From Candidatus Latescibacterota bacterium (GTDB lineage: Bacteria > Latescibacterota > UBA2968 > UBA8231): a DNA stretch of 64,000 nucleotides. The position numbers and the translations under genes were made by a program. Where the stretch lies: NCBI GenBank assembly GCA_022827835.1, contig JAJEIO010000049.1, positions 186,001-250,000 on the forward strand, read 5' to 3'. The stretch's first letter is position 1. Every line of letters starts with the position of its first letter. This document shows, piece after piece, positions 34,898 to 42,064 of this stretch. The notes below the pieces were generated by a model. That model did no database searches. It worked only from the letters and a program-made list of their open reading frames with translations, and had not been told where the DNA came from.

Positions 34898-35920
34898 TTA
34901 TTCCCCTTGGGTGTCGATTAAAATTTTGACTGCGTCGGTACCCGCTGTCAGCCGGGCGAAGGCGTCGGGGAGCGCGTCTAAGGGAAGGTATTCGGTAATC
35001 AGCTCGTTTAACGGCAGCGCGCCGCTGGCTGCCAGTTCGATGGCGCGGTCGTAGTCCTCGGGTTCGTACACGCGCACGCCGCACATTTTTAACTCGCGCC
35101 AGAAGAATTGAAAGAGATCTACTTTAGGAGCGTCAGCGAAAATCGCCACCACCACGATCCGCCCCCGGACCTTGGCGAGCTTAGTCATTACCTCGGCCCC
35201 GGCCGACGAGCCGGAAACCTCGAAGACTGCGTCGGCCCCCGCGCCTTTGGTCCAGTCTTCGACGTAGGCGAGCAAGTCCTCCTCTAGCGGATGGACGGTT
35301 TCCAGCCCCAGCGCGTGCGCCGCTTGCAGCCGAAAGGCATTGACCTCGGCCACTCGCACCTCGGCCCCCGCGTGTTGCGCCACTAGTGCATTGAGCAGGC
35401 CGATCGGGCCACCACCGATCACCACCACCTTCTCGCCGGGCACCACTTCACCCAAGCGCACGTCGTGGCAGGCAACTGCTAGTGGCTCGACTAGGGCACC
35501 CAGCGTCATCGGCATGTCGTCCGGCAGGCGGTGCAGTGTGTGGGCTGGCACTGTCCACGACCCTTGGAAGGCCCCCGGGCTGTCGATGCCGATGAAGTTT
35601 AGGTTTTGGCAGATATGGCCATTGCCGACGTTGCAAGCCGCGCACGCGCCGCAAGCCTCTAAGGGGCGCACTACGACCGGATCGCCTACGGCCCAGCCTT
35701 CGACGTCGGCTCCGACTTCCGCGATCCGCCCCGACATCTCGTGCCCAATGACTTGGGGCATGTCGATGCGGCGGTCCTGATGGCCTAGGTAAATGTGAAT
35801 GTCCGTGCCGCATACGCCGCAATAGGCCACTTCGATCCGCACCTGATCTGCGCCAGGGGATTGCACCCGACACTCGCCGATTTCGACTGTGCGGTCGCCG
35901 CAGTAGTAGGCTGCCTTCAT
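34898..35920 (-). CDS. Zinc-dependent alcohol/polyol dehydrogenase
   Basis: 340 residues from ATG 35920, overlapping the stop of the phosphodiesterase gene as ATGA. Catalytic zinc: Cys in YCGVCGTDIHIYLG and His-Glu in VIGHEMSGRI. Structural zinc: Cys93-type cluster CGACAACNVGNGHIC. Rossmann motif VVIGGGPIGLLNA. The family includes sorbitol, threonine and galactitol dehydrogenases. It sits between a phosphodiesterase and a KduD-like SDR, so it probably oxidises a sugar alcohol or uronate intermediate. Confidence 0.9.
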   Translation of the reverse strand: MKAAYYCGDRTVEIGECRVQSPGADQVRIEVAYCGVCGTDIHIYLGHQDRRIDMPQVIGHEMSGRIAEVGADVEGWAVGDPVVVRPLEACGACAACNVGNGHICQNLNFIGIDSPGAFQGSWTVPAHTLHRLPDDMPMTLGALVEPLAVACHDVRLGEVVPGEKVVVIGGGPIGLLNALVAQHAGAEVRVAEVNAFRLQAAHALGLETVHPLEEDLLAYVEDWTKGAGADAVFEVSGSSAGAEVMTKLAKVRGRIVVVAIFADAPKVDLFQFFWRELKMCGVRVYEPEDYDRAIELAASGALPLNELITEYLPLDALPDAFARLTAGTDAVKILIDTQGE

Positions 35921-37818
35921 CGCAGATGCCAGTCCGCGTCTTCGAGTGCCTCGTAGATTACGCCGCCCTCCACCTGCTCGGGCATGGGGATCCCCAGCAG
36001 GTAGCACAGCGTCGGCGCGACATCTACCGCCCGCACCTGCCGCTCGAGTGCCAGCCCTTGCTTGACGCCAGCACCAGCTAGCACGAACGTGCAGTGCTGG
36101 CCGCCGATGCCGAGGGTGGCCGAGGGTAGCTGCTTGCCGTGCGCTCCGTCGTATTCGGGCCGCAGGGCATAGACCACATCGCCGACGAGTTCGCCCGCCA
36201 GATTGACCATCTCTGCGTCTTCCCGCGTCAGCGCGAGGGCAAAAGGAGCACGCCCGGTCTGCGGATGGCGGTAGGCGTGGAGGGCTTCGATGAGGTCGAG
36301 CCGCGTCTGCTCGTAGTCGCTGGGATCGACGATCCCCGTAGGCTCGCGTCCCTTGAGATTGATGAAGATGTGGACCAGCCCCACATTGGCCGCCCGCGTC
36401 CGCTGCCAGTCGATCTGCTTTTTCTCCGCGTCTGCATAGACCAAAAAGCCCGCCTGTTCCAGCACCTCGGCGATATCGACCGGCCGGTGTTGGTTGGGGG
36501 TGCCGCCGTGATCGGCGACGACCGCGACGACGGTGTCGTCATCGGCCAACTCGACGACGCGGCCGATCATGCGATCTATGGAGGCGTAGGTCTCGGCGAC
36601 GCCCGCTTGGCAGCGCGCTAGCGTGTGCGCGTCGGCTCCGCTGCACTCGTCGGCTTGTGAGAGGAAGAAGTGGCTGGTGTAATCCGAGGCGTGGGTTTCG
36701 ATGAACAGCACGTCCCAGTCATTGCTCTCCGTCAGGTAAGCAGCCACCTCGGCCAGCCGCTGGTGGTGGAAGTCCAACAGTTCGAAATAGGTCGCGTCAT
36801 CGACAACGCCCAAGGCGTCGCGTGCTGGATTCTGCAGGAAATTGCCGACGTGTTTGTCGATCTGCTGCGCCACTTCCTCCGGCTGCGTGTACCCGGTCGC
36901 TGGCCAGATCTGCGGCACAAAAAGCTCGAACACATCGCCTGCTGCGCTCAGGCTGACGAGTTTCATGCGCACGTAGCCGTCAAGCGCTTGGCCGTCGATT
37001 TCAAAGCTGTCCTTCCACCACTCGGTCCATTGGCCCACTGCTAGCTCGGCGACTCGATCTCCCGCATCGCGGCTGCGGCAAATGAGCAGTCGGTCGTAGC
37101 CCTTGTCGGCCGAGGCGTATATCAAGCCGTAGAAATGCTTCGGCGTTCCCTCTCGGCCTTGTCGGCGCATGTCAGCTCGACCGCGCTTGAGCATCTCGAC
37201 GACTAGCTCTACTTCTTTGGGCGGCAGCGCGGATGCGGGCGCGTCTTGCCATCCTTCCGCCGGGACAATCTCCACCGGATCGATGTTGCGGACCTTTTGC
37301 AAGGCGCTCGGGTCCAAGGTCTCGGGATCGCGTGGACCGCCGATTGGCCGGGGCGTCCAGCCGCCGCCGACAAAGAGATGGTAGCCGGTGATCTGATGCA
37401 CGTTGGACACGCCGGGGCCGGTGCCCTCGACTTGGATGCCGGTTTGCACGGTCGGCGGCCAGGACATCTCCCACTTGACCAAAATTGGCTTTTTACCGGC
37501 CCGCTCGACCGTGTTCCACATGTACTCGGCCTGCGAAAGTTGGGTGTTGATGCCCCACACGGTCTCGTCAAGACGCCCGCCGAGCTTGCGGATATTGAAG
37601 TCCATGACTTGATGGGTACCCGCCCAAGCCCCGGTCGAAGTCGCCGTCCAGCCGGGTGGTGTCAGGGTTGGAAAGACGCCGATCATGGGCCGCTTGACGC
37701 CCTGCGCCATGAGCTGACCCAAGTGGGGCATGTGACCTTGGTCCACCATGTGTTGCACTAACTCCATGGCGGCTCCGTCCATGCCGATGACGATGGCTTT
37801 TTGCGCCGGACTCTGCAT
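35917..37818 (-). CDS. Alkaline-phosphatase-superfamily phosphodiesterase/nucleotide pyrophosphatase-like
   Basis: 633 residues from ATG 37818, preceded by AGGAGA; the frame could start 25 codons earlier without a ribosome-binding site. AIVIGMDGAAMELVQHM holds the first metal Asp, FPTLTPPGWTATSTGAWAGT the Thr nucleophile, and VVAVVADHGGTPNQHRPV and GAHG the other metal ligands. These enzymes split phosphodiesters or pyrophosphates. It is flanked on the same strand by a sulfatase and a dehydrogenase. No export signal is seen. Confidence 0.85.
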   Translation of the reverse strand: MQSPAQKAIVIGMDGAAMELVQHMVDQGHMPHLGQLMAQGVKRPMIGVFPTLTPPGWTATSTGAWAGTHQVMDFNIRKLGGRLDETVWGINTQLSQAEYMWNTVERAGKKPILVKWEMSWPPTVQTGIQVEGTGPGVSNVHQITGYHLFVGGGWTPRPIGGPRDPETLDPSALQKVRNIDPVEIVPAEGWQDAPASALPPKEVELVVEMLKRGRADMRRQGREGTPKHFYGLIYASADKGYDRLLICRSRDAGDRVAELAVGQWTEWWKDSFEIDGQALDGYVRMKLVSLSAAGDVFELFVPQIWPATGYTQPEEVAQQIDKHVGNFLQNPARDALGVVDDATYFELLDFHHQRLAEVAAYLTESNDWDVLFIETHASDYTSHFFLSQADECSGADAHTLARCQAGVAETYASIDRMIGRVVELADDDTVVAVVADHGGTPNQHRPVDIAEVLEQAGFLVYADAEKKQIDWQRTRAANVGLVHIFINLKGREPTGIVDPSDYEQTRLDLIEALHAYRHPQTGRAPFALALTREDAEMVNLAGELVGDVVYALRPEYDGAHGKQLPSATLGIGGQHCTFVLAGAGVKQGLALERQVRAVDVAPTLCYLLGIPMPEQVEGGVIYEALEDADWHLR

Positions 37819-37832
37819 AATGTTCTCCTGTA

Positions 37833-39308
37833 TTAGATTCCCAAGCGTTCGTATTGCTCTTGTGGTGCTTCGCACGCTTCCATTTGTGTGCACAACAGTC
37901 CCTGCATCCGCTGCTCTAACGCCGCGTCGGCGAGCGGGTTTTCTTGGCGTGGGTCTTGCTCCAAGTCGAAGAGCAGCGTCCCGTACTCGTGCTGCTTGCT
38001 GCGCGTGTGTCCTTGCGTCCGCAGCAGCCGACAGCCCTTGCTAAAACCAAACGGCTCGGCTAGCTCTACGTTGGCGAATTCATCGACTGAGAATGGGTCG
38101 CGCATGTGCGTGGGCATGAGTGTGTAATTGTACAGGGGCTGGTTGTCGGGCTGGGCGGGTGCGCGCATGTACACGTAGCGGCCGTCGGTGACGTTCACCT
38201 GCCCGCCGTGGTTGCCGAAAATCGCGGCCTCGCGCGCGGGGGCGTCGCTCGCGCAGACTTCGCGCAGGCTCTGGCCCAGCATGTCCGCGGTCGGCTCCAT
38301 CTCAAAGAGATCCAACAGGGTTGGTCCCAAGTCAATCGACGGCTGCACCAAGCTTTGTCGCCGCTGGCCGGCGTGGCCGCAGCGCGGATCCCAGACGAAG
38401 AACGGCGTGTTGGACAGCTCGCGGTACCAAGGCATCTGTATCTTGGCCCACAGGTCGTGCTCGCTGAGCAGGAAGCCGTGGTCGGTCCACACGATGAGCA
38501 TGGTGTCGTCCCACAGTTCGAGGCGGTCCATCTCGTCGAGGATGTCGCCAAGGCGGGCGTCGCACATGCTCAGCAGCGATGCGTAGTGGCCCCGGCATTG
38601 ATCGACGAGGGCTTGCTCTTCGGTTACGGGGCCGTAGGTCGGCCAGTCGAACAGCACGGACGAGCGGTTCTTAAAAAGCGCTGGATAGAGGTCTTGGTAT
38701 TGGCGTTGGGTGAAAAACGGCTCGTGCGGGTCAAAGGTCTCGATCTGCAAAAACCAGTTGTCTTCTGCGTGGTTGCGGCGGATGAATTCGACGCCGGACT
38801 GGAAGGTCTGCGCTTGGGGCTGGTCTTCTTCGCGGCGCATGTATTGCCGGTTGACGCGGTCTTGGCGATGCCACATGCTGCGGCCCGCATTGCTCGCGTG
38901 CGCCTCTACGGGCGGCGGATCGGCTACTTGTCCGATCCACGGGTCGCCCTCTTGGCCGCGGAAAAACTGCCAAGTGTTGTACTGGGTGTGGTAAGTAGCT
39001 CCGCCGGCCTCCCAGTAGTGGTAGTGGTCGCTGATGAGGTGCGACGAGACTCCGGCCTCGCGCAGCATTCGAGGGACGGAGTCGTCGAACGGCTCTAGTG
39101 GCCCCCAAGAGCGGTGGAGGAAGTTGGGCCGCCCGGTGTGCAGATCGCGGCGGGCTGGCATACACGGCATGGAGCAGACGTAGCTGGTGTCGAAAGTGAG
39201 CGACCGCTCGGCGAGCCGCTGGAAATTGGGCGCGTGCGTCCAATCGCAGCCGTAGGGCGGCAACATGTGCCGGTTGAGCGAGTCGAACATGACCATAATT
39301 GCCTTCAT
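37833..39308 (-). CDS. Cys-type sulfatase (second)
   Basis: 491 residues. MKAIMVMFDSLNRHMLPPYG opens with the metal Asp; CMPAR at about 49-53 is the signature with Ala in place of the usual Ser, and RRDLHTGRPNF follows as in N-sulfoglucosamine sulfohydrolase-like and iduronate-type enzymes. MLIVWTDHGFLLSEHDLWAK is the C-terminal metal site. It overlaps the upstream PhyH gene by 4 nt (ATGA). It probably removes sulfate from a sugar or polysaccharide fragment. Confidence 0.88.
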   Translation of the reverse strand: MKAIMVMFDSLNRHMLPPYGCDWTHAPNFQRLAERSLTFDTSYVCSMPCMPARRDLHTGRPNFLHRSWGPLEPFDDSVPRMLREAGVSSHLISDHYHYWEAGGATYHTQYNTWQFFRGQEGDPWIGQVADPPPVEAHASNAGRSMWHRQDRVNRQYMRREEDQPQAQTFQSGVEFIRRNHAEDNWFLQIETFDPHEPFFTQRQYQDLYPALFKNRSSVLFDWPTYGPVTEEQALVDQCRGHYASLLSMCDARLGDILDEMDRLELWDDTMLIVWTDHGFLLSEHDLWAKIQMPWYRELSNTPFFVWDPRCGHAGQRRQSLVQPSIDLGPTLLDLFEMEPTADMLGQSLREVCASDAPAREAAIFGNHGGQVNVTDGRYVYMRAPAQPDNQPLYNYTLMPTHMRDPFSVDEFANVELAEPFGFSKGCRLLRTQGHTRSKQHEYGTLLFDLEQDPRQENPLADAALEQRMQGLLCTQMEACEAPQEQYERLGI

Positions 39309-40351
39309 ACATTCACCTCGTGTAGGAGTTGGAGAGCCTGCTGCCCGCGCTCGGACTCAGGATCGCGCCGCGCAATGCGCCGCAATTGGTACAGGGCACG
39401 CTCGTCGCCGTCCCGCGCTAAGGACAGGGCTTCAGTAAACCCTTGATCCCCCCATTGGGACGACTGCGGTACCACGTCTAGGTCTAGATCTTGCCAATAG
39501 TACTGCAATGATTCGCTTTGCCAGCCCGCGTAGCAGGCTGCCCAGTTAAAGCCGGTGACGCCGATCAGGTGCGGGTCTAGCATGTGCTGCGCAATCGGCT
39601 CGCCCTGTGCCTGGTAGCGGTTGTCGAGCGAAATGCGCAGGCGATCTTCGGTGTAGTTGGGCAGGGCTTGGTGGACGGTTAGGCTCGGAAAGATCAGCGC
39701 GTCTCCGGCTTCGTAATTCGCGCTGAGCCAGCGCCCGGTCAGTTCGGATTCGTCCACGGCTAGGCCGCCGGCCCCCAATGAGAAGTGGTGCTCGCGCACC
39801 TTGCCGATTTTATGCGATCCGGGCAGTACCGCCAATCCTCCCAGTTCCAGCGGGCAATCGCCCACGGGTGCCCAGAAGGTATAGGTGCTGAAGCTGCCTT
39901 GGAAGTGGACGAAGTCTTGGTGCATGGGCGTGGTGTGCTCGGTGTATTGGGGAAACCACAGCCGGGCGATCTTCTGGGGATGCGGCAACACCGGGCCACC
40001 TACTACTTGCTCCATCACGGCTAAGACCTCCGGCCAATGTCCGGCTTGGTGGAAGGCTTCTAAGCTGTACACTCGGTGATAGACGTCGGCGTATTCGGGA
40101 TCGCCTTCGGTACACTGCGCGTCGATTCGCGCAATGCCGTCTATGGGATCCGTGCCAGCGACTAAAAACCCGGCCTCCATCAGTACTTCCGTCATCTCCT
40201 GCCGCAGAGATAGCAGCTTGTCTTTGGCCATGATCTGCCGCAAGAAGATGTACCCTTGTTCGTCCAAGCGCCGCCGTAGCTCGGTGCTGTCGCCGAGGGC
40301 ATCGTTGGCCTCTTGCATCAGGCCGACTTCACTCGCGTCTTTTGCTGTCAT
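39305..40351 (-). CDS. Phytanoyl-CoA dioxygenase family (PhyH), second gene of operon
   Basis: 348 residues. TTPMHQDFVHFQGSFSTYTF gives the Fe ligands His and Asp (H-x-D), and a distal His lies in LIFPSLTVHQALPNYTEDRL followed by the 2-oxoglutarate Arg (LRISLDNRY). The N-terminal LDEQGYIFLRQIMAKDKLLS is typical. Such oxygenases hydroxylate diverse small molecules and are abundant in sponge- and sediment-type uncultured bacteria. It follows the first PhyH gene by 11 bp. Confidence 0.88.
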   Translation of the reverse strand: MTAKDASEVGLMQEANDALGDSTELRRRLDEQGYIFLRQIMAKDKLLSLRQEMTEVLMEAGFLVAGTDPIDGIARIDAQCTEGDPEYADVYHRVYSLEAFHQAGHWPEVLAVMEQVVGGPVLPHPQKIARLWFPQYTEHTTPMHQDFVHFQGSFSTYTFWAPVGDCPLELGGLAVLPGSHKIGKVREHHFSLGAGGLAVDESELTGRWLSANYEAGDALIFPSLTVHQALPNYTEDRLRISLDNRYQAQGEPIAQHMLDPHLIGVTGFNWAACYAGWQSESLQYYWQDLDLDVVPQSSQWGDQGFTEALSLARDGDERALYQLRRIARRDPESERGQQALQLLHEVNV

Positions 40352-40362
40352 TAGGCTCGTCC

Positions 40363-41175
40363 TTAGCTAGCCGCTGGCTCCATCTCGTTGTCCCGGAATC
40401 CGGCCACGACGATGTTGTTGTTGCGATCCAGCACGTTGTCTTGGTCGATGCGATGCGGATTGTCCTCAGCGCGTCCCACCGGCCGCAGCGCTGTGCTGTG
40501 ATAGCCAAAGCGCACGGATTTGCGCCAAGAATCCGTGCGGTTGCAATCCGACCAGTGGATCGTCTGGTAGCTGAAGAAGATCATGTCGCCGCGCTCTGCC
40601 GGCACGGCGACGCTGTCGAGGCGATCGGGATGGTACTGCGCGGGCGGCAGGTGCGGGGCGGTTTCCGGTCCCAGCACATGCTCCAGCGGCCCTTGCTTGT
40701 GACTGCCCGGCACGACCATCAGCGCACCGCTCTCCAGCGGCGTGTCGTCTAAGTGCAACAAGCAATCGACAAAATCCGGGCCGTCGTGCGGGTAGAACGG
40801 ATAGTCTTGGTGCATGGGGAAGGGCGTGCCTTTCTCCGGCGGCTTGGCGTGCAGGACTGTGTGATGCCACTGCACGGGGCCGTCGATGAGTTGCCGCACG
40901 CAGGCGATCATTGCCTCATGGAATAGGACTCGACCCCAAGCGGCCGAGTAAAAGTGCGGGTTGTGCATGAAGACCGCCCGCGTGTTGAGGCGGTCTTCTT
41001 CTTCGAGGTAGCGATCGCGCCAGGGGCCGACCCAGCCGATGGTTTCTTGCCCCCATTGTTCGATCACCCGCACCATCTCCGAGGCCAACTCTTCGGTTTC
41101 CTCGGGCGTGAAGAGTTGGGGGATTTTGAGGTAGCCCTGTTCGCGATATTGCGCTATCTGTTCCTTGCTTAGCAT
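40363..41175 (-). CDS. Phytanoyl-CoA dioxygenase family (PhyH), first gene of operon
   Basis: 270 residues. YREQGYLKIPQLFTPEETEE begins the fold; FPMHQDYPFYPHDGPDFV holds the H-x-D ligands and DMIFFSYQTIHWSDCNRTDS the distal His, with WRKSVRFGYHS giving the Arg. The GSHKQGPLEHVLG segment is common to the group. It is distinct from the next PhyH enzyme, so they may act on consecutive steps. It heads a six-gene unit: PhyH, PhyH, sulfatase, phosphodiesterase, dehydrogenase, SDR. Confidence 0.88.
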   Translation of the reverse strand: MLSKEQIAQYREQGYLKIPQLFTPEETEELASEMVRVIEQWGQETIGWVGPWRDRYLEEEDRLNTRAVFMHNPHFYSAAWGRVLFHEAMIACVRQLIDGPVQWHHTVLHAKPPEKGTPFPMHQDYPFYPHDGPDFVDCLLHLDDTPLESGALMVVPGSHKQGPLEHVLGPETAPHLPPAQYHPDRLDSVAVPAERGDMIFFSYQTIHWSDCNRTDSWRKSVRFGYHSTALRPVGRAEDNPHRIDQDNVLDRNNNIVVAGFRDNEMEPAAS

Positions 41176-41215
41176 GTCTAGCTCCTTTGAGAAAATTCAG
41201 TGAGGTGACATCGCG

Positions 41216-42055
41216 CTATTCTGTTGTCGATTCATCCGATTGCGCAGACGAACTCTGTTGACCCATTTCCTCTTCCGTTGCAGTCAGCGCACGAATGCGG
41301 GCGATTATCGCCGCGACGGTCTCGGTTACGGTCGCGAGCAGTGCAAAGCGGTCGTCTATGACCACCTCCGTGCCAGCATAGCGGTAGCGCATTGCATACT
41401 CGGTTAGCCACGCCAGCCGCTCGCCAGCCGAGGTGTTGTTTTCAGCCGGATGCTGGCGCTCGATTGCGATTAGCCTCGTCAGATCATGGGTGTTGCGATA
41501 TTCGGCGTCGAGCGCGGAAATCCAGCCTTTGAGAGCATTTTCAAGGGCCTGCTGCGTGTGAAAGCCAATGGCTTCTTGAGAAGACCGGGGGTTTTCTGCG
41601 AGAATTTCTAAATCGCTGAGGTAGCGCTCGGCATTGGCGATGCGCTGTCGTATATCGGGCAAATTGGTTGGTTCTGAGTTGTCGTAGGTCACTTTGTCTC
41701 CATTCGATTCAAAGCCATCGCGGACGGCTTGGCCAGCCACGTGGTTGCGCGCCCGACAACCATAGTGGAAGGCTCCCTCGCTCATGCGGAGCAAATCAAC
41801 GCTGATCGAATCGCCGTATAGTTCCTCGACTTTGCGATGGGCTACCGCGCTGGTGCGTTGGTACGTCTGCTGGTCCACCGGGCCGGGGCCGGTGATGATG
41901 AGCAGGTCGATGTCCGAATCTGGGGTAAAGTCGCCCCGGGCGCGGGAGCCGAACAGGATGACCTTGGCCGGGTGGACTGCCTCGCCAACGGCGCGGGCGA
42001 CGGCGCAGGCTTTTGGGTCGGGAGGCCGACGAGTTGGGGGTTTGGGCATGGTCAA
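41216..42055 (-). CDS. Single-chain MNT-HEPN fusion protein
   Basis: 279 residues. The N-terminal nucleotidyltransferase has VILFGSRARGDFTPDSDIDL (about 32-51). A linker (about 115-130) is followed by a HEPN domain with GFHTQQALENALKGWISALD (about 164-183) and NTHDLTRLIAI. The two halves correspond to the separate MNT and HEPN genes at 11482/11834 (C-terminal-HEPN type). Toxin and antitoxin activities in one chain suggest self-regulation; a resistance-type nucleotidyltransferase is the alternative. The C-terminus is Ser/Glu-rich. Confidence 0.82.
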   Translation of the reverse strand: MTMPKPPTRRPPDPKACAVARAVGEAVHPAKVILFGSRARGDFTPDSDIDLLIITGPGPVDQQTYQRTSAVAHRKVEELYGDSISVDLLRMSEGAFHYGCRARNHVAGQAVRDGFESNGDKVTYDNSEPTNLPDIRQRIANAERYLSDLEILAENPRSSQEAIGFHTQQALENALKGWISALDAEYRNTHDLTRLIAIERQHPAENNTSAGERLAWLTEYAMRYRYAGTEVVIDDRFALLATVTETVAAIIARIRALTATEEEMGQQSSSAQSDESTTE

Positions 42056-42064
42056 CTTTTAGCT

